A stretch of 64,000 nt of DNA from Spirochaetota bacterium (GTDB lineage Bacteria; Spirochaetota; Brevinematia; Brevinematales; Brevinemataceae): assembly GCA_030154445.1 (NCBI GenBank), contig JAGUQW010000002.1, positions 1 through 64,000 on the forward strand, in the 5' to 3' direction. This document shows, one piece after another, positions 8,507-17,407 of the stretch. The position numbers and the translations under genes are program-made. A model generated the notes under the pieces. The model was given only the letters and a program-made list of their open reading frames with translations, did no database searches and was not told where the DNA came from. Each line of letters starts with the position of its first letter. The first letter of the stretch is position 1.

Positions 8507-10078
8507 ATGAGTCATCATTCTACTAAAAATAATATTAAAAATATTTTAGCAGAAACTCTGTCTTCTCTTGGAATAATAAATGATTGTATTGTAATAGAAT
8601 ATCCTGAAAATCAAGACCATGGACATTATTCGTCCCCTATAGCAATGTCATTAGCTAGAGATCTCAAAAAAAATCCTCGTGTAATTGCAGAAGAGATTCA
8701 CACTCTTATCAAAGACAATAAGATGTTTGATAAAGTAGAAATTGCTGGAGCTGGATTTTTGAATTTTTTTCTTAGTGAATCATACTTGCAATCAAAATTA
8801 AGCCAAATTTTAACAGATTCTTGTTTTGGGAAAAATAAAAGCTTAGCTAATCAGAATATCTTATTAGAATATATTAGTGCAAATCCAACAGGACCTTTAC
8901 ATATTGGTCATGGACGATGGGCAGCAGTCGGGGATAGTTTATCTAGGCTTTTGAAATTTTCTGGAGCAATGGTTTTTCGTGAATTTTATGTCAATGATGC
9001 TGGTGTACAAATAGCTCATTTAAGAGCCAGTGTTGAAGCTTTACAGCAAGGTAAAGAAGTTCCTGAAGATGGCTATAGAGGATCTTATGTGCAAGCATTA
9101 GCTGAAGAAGTAAGTAAAACAGGAATAGCTCCAGAAATACTAATGCAAGATTCTCAACGACAAACTTTAATAGCTTTTCGTACAGAATTTGATCAATGGT
9201 TTTCTGAAAAAAGTCTGCATATAGATAATACAATGGCAACTACATTTACTGAATTAGAACAAAAAAAATCTACCTATCTTCAAGATGGTGCTTTATGGTT
9301 TAAATCTACAGAATATAGTAAAGATGATAAAGATAGAGTTATCGTTAAAAGTGATGGAGATTTTACCTATTTTGCATCAGATATAGCTTATCATCGTAAC
9401 AAAATTCAAAGAGGATTTCCTATATTGATTAATATTTTAGGCTTTGATCATCATGGCTATGTAGAACGAATTAAAGCAGCTGTAAAAGTACTAGGAGGAG
9501 ATTTAACTGTTTTGTTAGGGCAAATGGTTAATCTTTTCCGTAATAATGAACCTGTGCGTATGAGTAAAAGAACAGGTGATATGATCACTCTAGATGAAGT
9601 AATTGAGGAAATTGGTACAGATGCTACACGATATCTTTTGTTAAGAAGACCTATGAATTCTACAGTAGATTTTGATTTAGAAATTGCAAAAACATCCTCT
9701 AATGATAATCCTGTTTTTTATATTCAGTACGCTCATGCGCGAATTGCTTCTATCCTACGAAATACTACTAAAAAAGCAGAATTCATTTCTTTTGCTCATC
9801 ACGATGAAAAATCATTACTATTAGAAATTATAAAATTTGAAGATTTGATTCTCGATCTTGCTCAAACTTATGAATTAAATAAAATTCCTAATTATCTGGA
9901 AGGACTTGCGGGAATATTTCATCGTTTTTATAGAAATTGTCGTATTATTGATGATACTCAAGAATCTTCACGCTTGGCTATTTGTCAAGCTACCAAGAAT
10001 ATTATTAGACAAGGTTTAGAATTATTAGGTGTTTCAGCTCCTGAAAAAATGAAGGGTGTACCGAGTAATGAGGCTTGA
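8507..10078 (+). CDS. argS: Arginyl-tRNA synthetase
   Basis: Class I aminoacyl-tRNA synthetase charging tRNA-Arg. The 523-residue protein is at the short end of the family. It has the N-terminal Add-1 tRNA-recognition domain (about 1-110), HIGH at residues 132-135 (ANPTGPLHIGH), the KMSKS-like loop RMSKRTGD near residue 349, and the DALR anticodon-binding domain (YIQYAHARI to the C-terminus). The ATG follows AAAGAGG. The S4-domain gene starts inside its last codons. Confidence 0.97.
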   Translation: MSHHSTKNNIKNILAETLSSLGIINDCIVIEYPENQDHGHYSSPIAMSLARDLKKNPRVIAEEIHTLIKDNKMFDKVEIAGAGFLNFFLSESYLQSKLSQILTDSCFGKNKSLANQNILLEYISANPTGPLHIGHGRWAAVGDSLSRLLKFSGAMVFREFYVNDAGVQIAHLRASVEALQQGKEVPEDGYRGSYVQALAEEVSKTGIAPEILMQDSQRQTLIAFRTEFDQWFSEKSLHIDNTMATTFTELEQKKSTYLQDGALWFKSTEYSKDDKDRVIVKSDGDFTYFASDIAYHRNKIQRGFPILINILGFDHHGYVERIKAAVKVLGGDLTVLLGQMVNLFRNNEPVRMSKRTGDMITLDEVIEEIGTDATRYLLLRRPMNSTVDFDLEIAKTSSNDNPVFYIQYAHARIASILRNTTKKAEFISFAHHDEKSLLLEIIKFEDLILDLAQTYELNKIPNYLEGLAGIFHRFYRNCRIIDDTQESSRLAICQATKNIIRQGLELLGVSAPEKMKGVPSNEA

Positions 10079-10463
10079 TAAATGGTTAAAAGTAGTATTA
10101 ATATACAAACAACGAAGTAAAGCTACAGAAGCTATTGATAGTAATAAAATTCGAGTGAATGGAGACATTGCTAAAGCTGCCAAAATATTGAAAATTGGTG
10201 ATCTTATAACTATCTCAAGAGAGCTAGGACATTATCAATATACGGTGCTTAAATTAGCTGAAAAAAACATCTCAAGAGAACAAGCTAAAGAAATGTATGA
10301 TCTTGTAACCCCAGAAGATACTGGTACAGAAGATGAAAAAATGATCAAAAAAGTAGAGCGTGTTCAAAAACAAGAAAATCGAAAAGATTGGAATAAAATG
10401 CATGATGATAAAAAAAAGCAACGGAAATTACGATCTTACAAATATAGATCCGATATAGAATAA
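10068..10463 (+). CDS. S4-domain RNA-binding protein (Hsp15-like)
   Basis: A 131-residue cytoplasmic protein that starts with the S4 fold typical of the heat-shock protein Hsp15 (MRLDKWLKVV, KIRVNGD). Hsp15 binds stalled 50S subunits carrying peptidyl-tRNA. The C-terminal third is very basic and rich in Lys and Gln. The ATG at 10068 was chosen over an in-frame GTG at 10056 because it gives the conserved N-terminus; GAAGGG lies upstream. It overlaps the argS stop and is followed by a terminator, so it ends the operon. Confidence 0.85.
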   Translation: MRLDKWLKVVLIYKQRSKATEAIDSNKIRVNGDIAKAAKILKIGDLITISRELGHYQYTVLKLAEKNISREQAKEMYDLVTPEDTGTEDEKMIKKVERVQKQENRKDWNKMHDDKKKQRKLRSYKYRSDIE

Positions 10464-10470
10464 TTATAAT

Positions 10471-10514
10471 ATAAACAAAAATCTTAGAGTTTAATCTAAG
10501 ATTTTTTTGTTTAT
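10471..10514 (+). terminator. Terminator of the ktrA-to-S4 operon
   Basis: Stem ATAAACAAAAATCTTAGA (10471-10488) pairs with TCTAAGATTTTTTTGTTTAT (10495-10514), with two extra T residues on the right arm and a T7 run in the distal arm. Confidence 0.8.
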
Positions 10515-10644
10515 ATTATTTGAATTTCTTTGAATGAAGAAAATTCAAAAACGGTATGTATCTATATAATGAATTTATAATTATTTGATTGTTGGTTATT
10601 ATATGAGTATTATAAATTATATAATTATTTAAAAGGAGTTTTTG

Positions 10645-12027
10645 ATGAGAAGATATACACGATATTTACCACTAGTAATTTATGCGCTCTTATTGGGGTG
10701 CCAGAAAAATAATTTGAATTCTGATGGAAATCTGAGAGAGTTAGTTACCTATACTTATCCTTATGTAGCGATATTTAATACTCTAAATAATTTGGTTGAA
10801 AAACCTCAAAATGGTAGTGTAGGAACTGATGGATGGAATAAGTTACTTATTCCTACTGGTTTAACAGATCATTTTATGACTGCTATTCCTAGACCTAATA
10901 ATGATAGTTTATATCTTATGGCATCTTTAGACCTTAGACAAGAACCTGTGGTGGTTGTTTATCCTAAGTTTGATTCAGATTATATAGTTTTAGAGGTTTC
11001 ATCATTAGACCACTCTATAGATGTTCCTTTATCCAGTACTAAAGGTGATTTTACAAATATGACCAAAGTATTATATTATAGTGATCAAACAGCACAATTC
11101 AAAGATTTTGATGCTACTAAGTATGACAAAGTTGTTAAATTAAATGGAGATTTAGGAATTTCTTTTTTAAGAATTATGCCTCATTTCTCTGATACCAAAA
11201 GATATGAAAACAATATTAAGTTAATAAAACAAACTACAATCAAAACTTATACAGAGTATAATAATTTACCAAGATTATCTCAAATTCCATTGAATGTTCC
11301 TGCTTTTGGCTCTGATATAAAAGTATATAGTAATAACTTGTTAGAAGTAATGCAATTTATTGTGAATCATTTGTCTTTCACCAAAAATATTCCTATTGAT
11401 AAAAAAATGCTTTCTATCTTAGCAAAATATGGTGTTAGTCCAAATAATACCAACACTTCTGAATTTGCAATATTAGATACAGAAAAATTAGTTACTATTA
11501 TGAAAGATCTAAAAATAGAACAATATGAGCGTTATGAAAATTTTACTATAGATGATATCCACAAAATATTTCTTCCTAATGAAATTTCTCAAATAGACAA
11601 TTTATTGTTAGCAACAACGGTAGGACCTCTAGGATTGCCTTCTACAGAAGCTATTTATCCAGATATTCTTACAGAAGATGGGGCGCCATTAAATGCATTG
11701 TATGATTATAAAATTTCTATGACAAAGGATAATTTACCTCCTGCTAATGCATTTTGGTCATTTACATTATATGATACAGAGAAAGGATTGTTTTTACCAA
11801 ATGATTATAAAAAATATAGTGTTGGTCAAAATGGTGGTATGAAATTAAATGAAGATGGTGGTATTGATATTTATATTTCTGAAATCAAACCAGAAGGTGT
11901 TGCTCCAGAAAACTGGCTTCCTGTCAATAGGATAGATCAACTATTAGATATAATATTAAGAATGTATCAACCTGATTTAGAAACATACAAAACTTGGAAA
12001 GCGCCACTTATTCAAAAAATATCTTAG
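10645..12027 (+). CDS. DUF1254/DUF1214-domain lipoprotein
   Basis: A 460-residue lipoprotein: signal sequence with lipobox LLGC and lipidated Cys19. The N-terminal half carries a DUF1254-like region (about 30-160; note the conserved-looking RPNNDSLYLMASLDL). The C-terminal part (about 340-445) is a DUF1214-like domain (ANAFWSFTLYD, then ENWLPV). In many bacteria these two domains occur together in exported proteins of unknown function, and the reaction is not established. The ATG was preferred to the preceding in-frame TTG, because AAGGAG is then correctly spaced. The gene stands alone between terminators. Confidence 0.8.
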   Translation: MRRYTRYLPLVIYALLLGCQKNNLNSDGNLRELVTYTYPYVAIFNTLNNLVEKPQNGSVGTDGWNKLLIPTGLTDHFMTAIPRPNNDSLYLMASLDLRQEPVVVVYPKFDSDYIVLEVSSLDHSIDVPLSSTKGDFTNMTKVLYYSDQTAQFKDFDATKYDKVVKLNGDLGISFLRIMPHFSDTKRYENNIKLIKQTTIKTYTEYNNLPRLSQIPLNVPAFGSDIKVYSNNLLEVMQFIVNHLSFTKNIPIDKKMLSILAKYGVSPNNTNTSEFAILDTEKLVTIMKDLKIEQYERYENFTIDDIHKIFLPNEISQIDNLLLATTVGPLGLPSTEAIYPDILTEDGAPLNALYDYKISMTKDNLPPANAFWSFTLYDTEKGLFLPNDYKKYSVGQNGGMKLNEDGGIDIYISEIKPEGVAPENWLPVNRIDQLLDIILRMYQPDLETYKTWKAPLIQKIS

Positions 12028-12063
12028 GATATTTGATTTTAATAGGAATATAAAATTTTAAAT

Positions 12064-12100
12064 AAAAAAACCTAAGCTCTAACTTAGGGTTTTTTATTTT
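12064..12100. terminator. Bidirectional terminator
   Basis: Stem CCTAAG (12071-12076) with CTTAGG (12083-12088), extended by an A7 run on the left and T6 on the right after one bulged G. It lies between convergent genes. Confidence 0.7.
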
Positions 12101-12119
12101 GTCTATAATAAGGTAGTGT

Positions 12120-12467
12120 TTATTTGAGAGCTTTCAAAGGCTCACCTTTAAAGTTGATACCTGTGGGTTTAAGAGCGTTTTCAATAGCTGCTAGAAAACC
12201 TTTACTAGTGAGAGATGCGCCACTAATAATATCAATATTGATATTATTAGTGGCTAGGATAGTTTTTGTCATCCTTGGATAAACAAACACTTTATCTTCT
12301 TTAGATTCTGTAACCTTAATTGCAGAGATAACACTATCAACAAGAGTTACTTGTACAGTGATTTTACCTCTTTTTCCTGTTGATGATCCTGTATAATCAC
12401 CATTATTACTAAAAGATTGTAAGGGCACTACTAAACAGCAGATTAATAAAATAGATTTGAAATTCAT
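12120..12467 (-). CDS. Exported FMN-binding-domain protein
   Basis: A 115-residue protein with a signal peptide (about 1-20) followed by a single FMN_bind domain. The motif DIISGASLTSKGF (about residues 79-91) resembles the S(T)GAT/S sequence in which a Thr is covalently linked to FMN by ApbE in NqrC/RnfG-type proteins; Thr87 is the candidate. Such small exported flavoproteins take part in extracytoplasmic electron transfer. No ApbE, Rnf or Nqr gene is in the window, so its partner is unknown. It is monocistronic and divergent from the PTS permease. Confidence 0.8.
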   Translation of the reverse strand: MNFKSILLICCLVVPLQSFSNNGDYTGSSTGKRGKITVQVTLVDSVISAIKVTESKEDKVFVYPRMTKTILATNNINIDIISGASLTSKGFLAAIENALKPTGINFKGEPLKALK

Positions 12468-12561
12468 TAAAGACTCCTTATGCTACAATCTAAGATATTA
12501 TAACATAATAATCTCTTAGGTGCAAATATAATATATAAACTACCTATATATATATTTATTA

Positions 12562-12589
12562 TTGACAAAAAAAATATATCTTATATAAT
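12562..12589 (+). promoter_or_regulatory. Strong promoter for the first PTS permease
   Basis: Consensus -35 TTGACA (12562-12567), 16-bp spacer and consensus -10 TATAAT (12584-12589). It is the closest match to the sigma-70 consensus in the window. Confidence 0.8.
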
Positions 12590-12605
12590 TAATATATATA
12601 TTAAT
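12588..12605. promoter_or_regulatory. Palindrome at the transcription start, candidate operator
   Basis: Perfect 18-bp palindrome ATTAATATATATATTAAT directly overlapping the end of the -10 box and the expected start of transcription. Its position suits a repressor site for the PTS gene. The A+T-only sequence in an A+T-rich genome weakens the case. Confidence 0.4.
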
Positions 12606-12619
12606 ATACAGAGGTTTAC

Positions 12620-14068
12620 ATGTTTACATATTTACAAAAAATAGGAAGAGCTTTAATGGTTCCTGTATCGGTTTTACCAGCTGCTGCTGTACTAATGGGT
12701 ATTGGCTATTGGATAGATCCTGTAGGTTGGGGTAGTGGTAATGTATTTGCTGCCTTTTTAATTAAATCAGGATCAGCTCTTATTGATAATATGGGTATTT
12801 TATTTGCTATTGGAGTTGCTTTTGGTTTGTCAAAAGAACAAGATGGTCCTTCAGCATTATCTGGAATTGTTGCATGGTTAATTATTACGACTTTATTATC
12901 ACCTAGTTCTGTTGTTCAATTACAAGGAATACCTATTGAGCAAGTATCACTAGCATTTAGCAAAATTAACAATCAATTTATTGGTATTCTTTGTGGTGTG
13001 ATCGCTGCAGAAACTTATAATAAATTTTATAAAACAGAACTACCTGCCGTATTAGCATTTTTTTCAGGTAAAAGATTGGTACCAATAGTAACAGCTTGTA
13101 TAATGTTAGCTGTATCATTTTTATTTCTATATATTTGGCCTATAGTTTTTGAAGCTTTAGTAGCTTTTGGGATTGTCATTTCTAAATTAGGTGCTATTGG
13201 GGCAGGATTGTTCGGATTTTTAAATAGAATGTTAATCCCTGTTGGATTACACCATGCTTTAAATGCAGTTTTTTGGTTTGATGTTGCTGGTATTAATGAT
13301 ATTGGTAATTTTTGGAGTGGAGCAGGGATTAAAGGTGTAACAGGAATGTATCAAGCTGGATTTTTTCCTATTATGATGTTTGGATTGTTGGGAGCTATTT
13401 GTGCTTTTATTCAAACAGCAAAACCTGAAAATAAAAATAAAATAAGTTCTATTATGATAGCATCAGGATTTGCTAGTTTTTTTACAGGTGTTACAGAACC
13501 TATTGAATTTGCATTCATGTTTTTAGCCCCAGGACTGTATTTAATCCATGCATTATTAACAGGATTATCTCTTTTTATTGCATCATCTCTACAAATAACA
13601 GCTGGATTTGGATTTTCAGCAGGATTAATTGATTTTATTCTTTCTTCAAGACTTCCTATGGCGAACAAACCTTGGTTATTACTTGTTCAAGGATTTTTAT
13701 TTTTTATTGTTTATTATATAATTTTTTATTTTGCTATTATAACATTTAATCTCAAAACTCCAGGTAGAGAAGATGCTATGATAGAAGAAAATGATGATAA
13801 TAATAAAACAACAACAAAGCACAGTGAAGTTGCTGAAATTTTGTTAATTGCTCTTGGTGGTAGTTCTAATATTATTGCTATTGATAATTGTGCAACTAGA
13901 CTTCGTCTTGAAGTTGTAGATTCAAGTGTTATTAATGATATACAAATTAAATCAGTATCTATTGGACTATTAAAAGGGTCTCAAACTTCTGCTCAAATCA
14001 TTATAGGACCAAAAGTTCAGTTTGTTGCAGATGAGTTAAAAAATCTTGTTAAATTAAATATGGAGTAG
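12620..14068 (+). CDS. nagE: PTS permease IICB, N-acetylglucosamine/glucose family
   Basis: Inner-membrane sugar permease of 482 residues. The IIC domain (about 1-375) has about ten hydrophobic segments; the C-terminal IIB domain (about 400-482) has the phosphorylated Cys424 in IDNCATRLRL. The IIC segment GLHHALNAVFWFDVAG and the TEPIEFAFMFLAPGLY motif match NagE/NagP-type N-acetylglucosamine transporters closely. There is no fused IIA domain, so a separate IIA must supply phosphate. It has a strong promoter with a palindrome at the start site. The TPR-YdcF lipoprotein starts five bases downstream in the same operon. Confidence 0.88.
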   Translation: MFTYLQKIGRALMVPVSVLPAAAVLMGIGYWIDPVGWGSGNVFAAFLIKSGSALIDNMGILFAIGVAFGLSKEQDGPSALSGIVAWLIITTLLSPSSVVQLQGIPIEQVSLAFSKINNQFIGILCGVIAAETYNKFYKTELPAVLAFFSGKRLVPIVTACIMLAVSFLFLYIWPIVFEALVAFGIVISKLGAIGAGLFGFLNRMLIPVGLHHALNAVFWFDVAGINDIGNFWSGAGIKGVTGMYQAGFFPIMMFGLLGAICAFIQTAKPENKNKISSIMIASGFASFFTGVTEPIEFAFMFLAPGLYLIHALLTGLSLFIASSLQITAGFGFSAGLIDFILSSRLPMANKPWLLLVQGFLFFIVYYIIFYFAIITFNLKTPGREDAMIEENDDNNKTTTKHSEVAEILLIALGGSSNIIAIDNCATRLRLEVVDSSVINDIQIKSVSIGLLKGSQTSAQIIIGPKVQFVADELKNLVKLNME

Positions 14069-14073
14069 TTGTT

Positions 14074-15150
14074 ATGCGTTATTTTTTAGTATTGATATTT
14101 TTATTTATTACGAGTTCTTGTTCGAAGACAAAAAATATATCTTTTTTTACAGAAGAATATTATCAAAATCAAGTTAAAATCACAGAATTAGTTCAACAGG
14201 GAATGTATTATTATTGGAATGGTGGTGATTATAAGAATGCAGAAAAAGAATTCTTCAAAGGAATTACTTTAAAGGGTAATTTAGATGTTGTAGAAAGATT
14301 TTTTCAAGAAGCTGTTACATTGAACAATTATCGATTAGATCTTCAGCATAGTTTAGCTTCTACTTATATTATTCAAGGTAAATTAGCAAAAGCATTTGAT
14401 ACCTATAACACTATTCTAAGTATAAATCCGCGAGATATTAATACTCAAATTCTTTATGCCGGGTATTCAAAGGTAAAAAAAGATCAGAATACTTATAATG
14501 AATATATTACTAAAGCACAACAAATCAATCCTGAAAAAACAGAATATTATTTACAAGCTTTTGATAGAATTGATATAATCAATAAAACTATATTTAATGT
14601 AAGTTCAGAAAAAAAATATAAAGATAACGAACATATCATTATTATTTTAGGCTATGCATTAGCAGAAAATGGAACGATGCAAGAAACATTGTACAAGCGT
14701 TTAGAAAAAGCTTTGGAATTGCACAAAATTTATCCAAATTCTAAAATAATTGTCTCTGGAGCTGTTCCAAAAGAAGGATATACAGAAGCTGGCTTGATGA
14801 AAGAATGGCTTGTAAAAAAAGGTGTTCCTGTACAAAATGTTTTTGTGGAAGATAGGGCTAAAGATACCATAGGAAATGCATTTTTCTCTGTAGATATCAT
14901 CAAAGCACAAAAAAATAAACCAAAATATGGGACGATTATTTCTAGTGCTTCTCATATGAGAAGAGCTTTGAATATCTTTACAGAAATGGGAGTAGTGAAA
15001 AATATTGATATAGAGTGGGATAATTTGGTTTATTTAGATTATCCTAACATGACAGAGGCTCAAAAAATTTCTGATAATGAAAAAATAGTTATTTATAGAG
15101 ATTTTTTTAGAGCCTCAGGTATTTGGGCATATCCAGGATTACAACAATAA
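14074..15150 (+). CDS. Lipoprotein with TPR repeats and a YdcF/SanA (DUF218) domain
   Basis: A 358-residue lipoprotein: lipobox around FITSSC gives lipidated Cys16. Residues about 40-160 contain TPR-like helices (GDYKNAEKEF, GKLAKAFDTYNTILSINP). Residues about 185-335 form a DUF218 domain of the YdcF/SanA type: IIILGYAL, the segment YPNSKIIVSGAVPKEGYTEA, RAKDTIGNA and SSASHMRRA. SanA-like proteins affect envelope permeability; a biochemical reaction is not settled. The fusion to a TPR module and a lipid anchor is unusual. It is co-transcribed with the IICB gene before it and ends at a bidirectional terminator. Confidence 0.8.
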   Translation: MRYFLVLIFLFITSSCSKTKNISFFTEEYYQNQVKITELVQQGMYYYWNGGDYKNAEKEFFKGITLKGNLDVVERFFQEAVTLNNYRLDLQHSLASTYIIQGKLAKAFDTYNTILSINPRDINTQILYAGYSKVKKDQNTYNEYITKAQQINPEKTEYYLQAFDRIDIINKTIFNVSSEKKYKDNEHIIIILGYALAENGTMQETLYKRLEKALELHKIYPNSKIIVSGAVPKEGYTEAGLMKEWLVKKGVPVQNVFVEDRAKDTIGNAFFSVDIIKAQKNKPKYGTIISSASHMRRALNIFTEMGVVKNIDIEWDNLVYLDYPNMTEAQKISDNEKIVIYRDFFRASGIWAYPGLQQ

Positions 15151-15162
15151 TAACAGAATAAC

Positions 15163-15197
15163 AAAAAAAAACACCACTATTAGTGGTGTTTTTTTTT
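15163..15197. terminator. Bidirectional terminator between the two PTS loci
   Basis: Stem ACACCACT (15171-15178) with AGTGGTGT (15182-15189), flanked by A9 and T8. The same stem arms recur in the terminator at 19926-19967. Confidence 0.9.
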
Positions 15198-15204
15198 GAA
15201 TATA

Positions 15205-16614
15205 TTATTTCATTGCATTTTTCATAGCGTCTGCTAAAAATTCAACATCAGATCCTATAATAATTTGTACAGAATCGTGTAGTTTCATAATACCTTTAGC
15301 ACCAAGTTTTTTGATAATTGCTTCATCAATAATATCAGTATTATTTAGTTTGATACGAAGTCTTGTAACACAATTTGTTAATTCTGTGAAATTATCTTTT
15401 CCGCCAAGTGCTTCAATGTATAAAGGTGCTACTTGAGTATAAGAATCAAGATCTTTTTTGGAAGAGATAGGAGAAGGTGACATTTCTTCAGGATTTCGTC
15501 CAGGAGTATTAAGATTTAGCATTTTAATAAGAGTATAAAAGACAAATAAATAGACTACAAAAAATCCTATTCCTAAAATAGGAATGAGCCATCCATTAGT
15601 GAAATATTTCCAAGATAACATGAGATCAATAATACCACCAGAGAAAGTAAATCCCGCTTTTAATCCAAGAATATTTGCAAGAGCAAAACTTGTTCCCATT
15701 AATATAGCGTGAATAAAATATAATAATGGTGCAACAAATAAAAATAAAAATTCAATAGGTTCTGTTACACCAGTTAATAATGAAGTCAATGCTACACTAA
15801 GGAATAACCCAGAAACAGCAGTACGACGCTCTTTTGGTACGGCTAGGTACATAGCAAGTGCCGCTGCTGGTAGTCCAAAAATCATTATAGGATAGAATCC
15901 AGCCATAAAGATTCCAGCACTAGGATCTCCAGCAAAGAAACGATGTAAGTCTCCAACTACTTGTGAACCATCAGTACTTGTATAAGTACCAAGAGCGAAG
16001 TAAGCATATTTTTCAATAATATGTTGCAAACCAAAAGGAATTAATAATCTATTGAAAACACCATAAAAAAACAATCCAATAGCACCTGCTCCTGTAATCC
16101 AGTTAGCAAGATTTTCAATTCCAGCACTAACTGTTGGCCAGATATTTCCAAGACCGATAGCGATTATTAAAGAAATTAGACCAGCCATAATAGGAACAAA
16201 TCTTTTTCCACCAAAGAAGGCTAAAAATACAGGTAATTGAGTTTTGTAAAAATGATTATATGTATAACCACCAATAAAACCAGCAATAACACCACCAAAA
16301 ATTAAGAGATTGTTATCAGGATTGATAACTTTAGTTACTGCTGTAAGAATCAAATAAGCGAGAGCACCTGCTAAGCCCGCAGCAATATCTCTATCTTTTG
16401 CTAGTCCTCCTGCAATGCCAATAGCAAATAATAAAGCTAGATTAGCAAAAATAGCAAGACCTGCTTCTGAGATAATAGGATTGTTTAATAAGTCTGCTTG
16501 TCCAAGTCTTAATAAAAGACCTGCAATAGGTAAAACCGCAATAGGTAACACTAAAGCTTGCCCTATTTTTTGAAGTTCAGATAATAAACTTCCAAAAAAA
16601 TTATTCTTTTTCAT
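15205..16614 (-). CDS. PTS permease IICB, N-acetylglucosamine/glucose family (second copy)
   Basis: A 469-residue homologue of the convergent IICB gene but clearly diverged. The IIC domain (about 1-370) shows FFGGKRFVPI, FGLQHIIEK, FAGDPSAG and TEPIEFLFLFVAP; the IIB domain has Cys415 in LTNCVTRLRI. The FFAGDPSAG..MAGFYPIMIFGLPAAALAMY region is like Bacillus NagP and glucosamine/N-acetylglucosamine carriers. It too lacks IIA. Sugar specificity cannot be fixed from sequence alone. It follows a lipoprotein gene by 19 bases and is probably the second gene of that operon. Confidence 0.88.
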   Translation of the reverse strand: MKKNNFFGSLLSELQKIGQALVLPIAVLPIAGLLLRLGQADLLNNPIISEAGLAIFANLALLFAIGIAGGLAKDRDIAAGLAGALAYLILTAVTKVINPDNNLLIFGGVIAGFIGGYTYNHFYKTQLPVFLAFFGGKRFVPIMAGLISLIIAIGLGNIWPTVSAGIENLANWITGAGAIGLFFYGVFNRLLIPFGLQHIIEKYAYFALGTYTSTDGSQVVGDLHRFFAGDPSAGIFMAGFYPIMIFGLPAAALAMYLAVPKERRTAVSGLFLSVALTSLLTGVTEPIEFLFLFVAPLLYFIHAILMGTSFALANILGLKAGFTFSGGIIDLMLSWKYFTNGWLIPILGIGFFVVYLFVFYTLIKMLNLNTPGRNPEEMSPSPISSKKDLDSYTQVAPLYIEALGGKDNFTELTNCVTRLRIKLNNTDIIDEAIIKKLGAKGIMKLHDSVQIIIGSDVEFLADAMKNAMK

Positions 16615-16633
16615 ATTGATTTCCTATTGTGTA

Positions 16634-17407
16634 TTAGTTGCTTTTCAAAACAACCATTTGATCCCAAGATTCGAGATATAAGCGAGAAACAGATGGATTA
16701 TCATTACTTGGTCTTTTGTCTAATGTATAGGCTGTTAGAGTATTACCATTAAATTTTAATAGTAGATATACAGAATATCCAATTTGTATATCAAGATCAG
16801 GATCAAAAGTACCTGATAAATCACGCTCTAAAATATTTTTCTCACTTTTTCTTGTCCAACTTGTGTTTTTAAATGGTCTCCATTTATTTGCTAAGCCCAT
16901 ACTATCTGCAACATAATTCTTAGATATCCATGTAGCACCTTCTTGAACTCTAACTCTATATGTTGTATAACCTTTTAATTCATCAGCTGTTAAGAGTTTG
17001 TCACTAGTATTAAAAGTTGGAGCTAAATAAATAGATTCTGTATTTACTTCAAGATCTGCTTCTGCTCTACAGATACGAACGATTTCGTTGTGAATTGCTC
17101 GACCATCATATGTTCCATTTATAAAAACACTAGAAACATATTTGAAAGTTTTCATATCTGGAGCAAAATATAAAGAATGGGATCTCATTTCCAAATATTT
17201 TCCAACAGTAGGGTCTACCACCATTATATCTGTTATCCATTCTTTAAGTCCAGATGAAATACTGAATTTACCATCGTCAAAAGCACTTTTTTTGGCTGCA
17301 TTTAACATAAAATTTATTTGATTTCCCTCTAAGTGTGTAAATATCTCATCTTTAGCAACAGAACAAGATGTTAAAAAAAATAAACTAATAAATAGTAATT
17401 TAGTCAT
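16634..17407 (-). CDS. Lipoprotein of unknown function
   Basis: A 257-residue protein with a short signal sequence and lipobox FLTSC (Cys15). The mature part is mixed alpha/beta without a recognised domain; it contains a cluster of Trp, Arg and Lys around WRPFKNTSWTRKSEK. AGGAG precedes the ATG. It lies directly upstream of the second PTS permease on the same strand, which hints at a role in the same sugar's uptake or sensing at the envelope, but this rests on position only. Confidence 0.65.
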   Translation of the reverse strand: MTKLLFISLFFLTSCSVAKDEIFTHLEGNQINFMLNAAKKSAFDDGKFSISSGLKEWITDIMVVDPTVGKYLEMRSHSLYFAPDMKTFKYVSSVFINGTYDGRAIHNEIVRICRAEADLEVNTESIYLAPTFNTSDKLLTADELKGYTTYRVRVQEGATWISKNYVADSMGLANKWRPFKNTSWTRKSEKNILERDLSGTFDPDLDIQIGYSVYLLLKFNGNTLTAYTLDKRPSNDNPSVSRLYLESWDQMVVLKSN

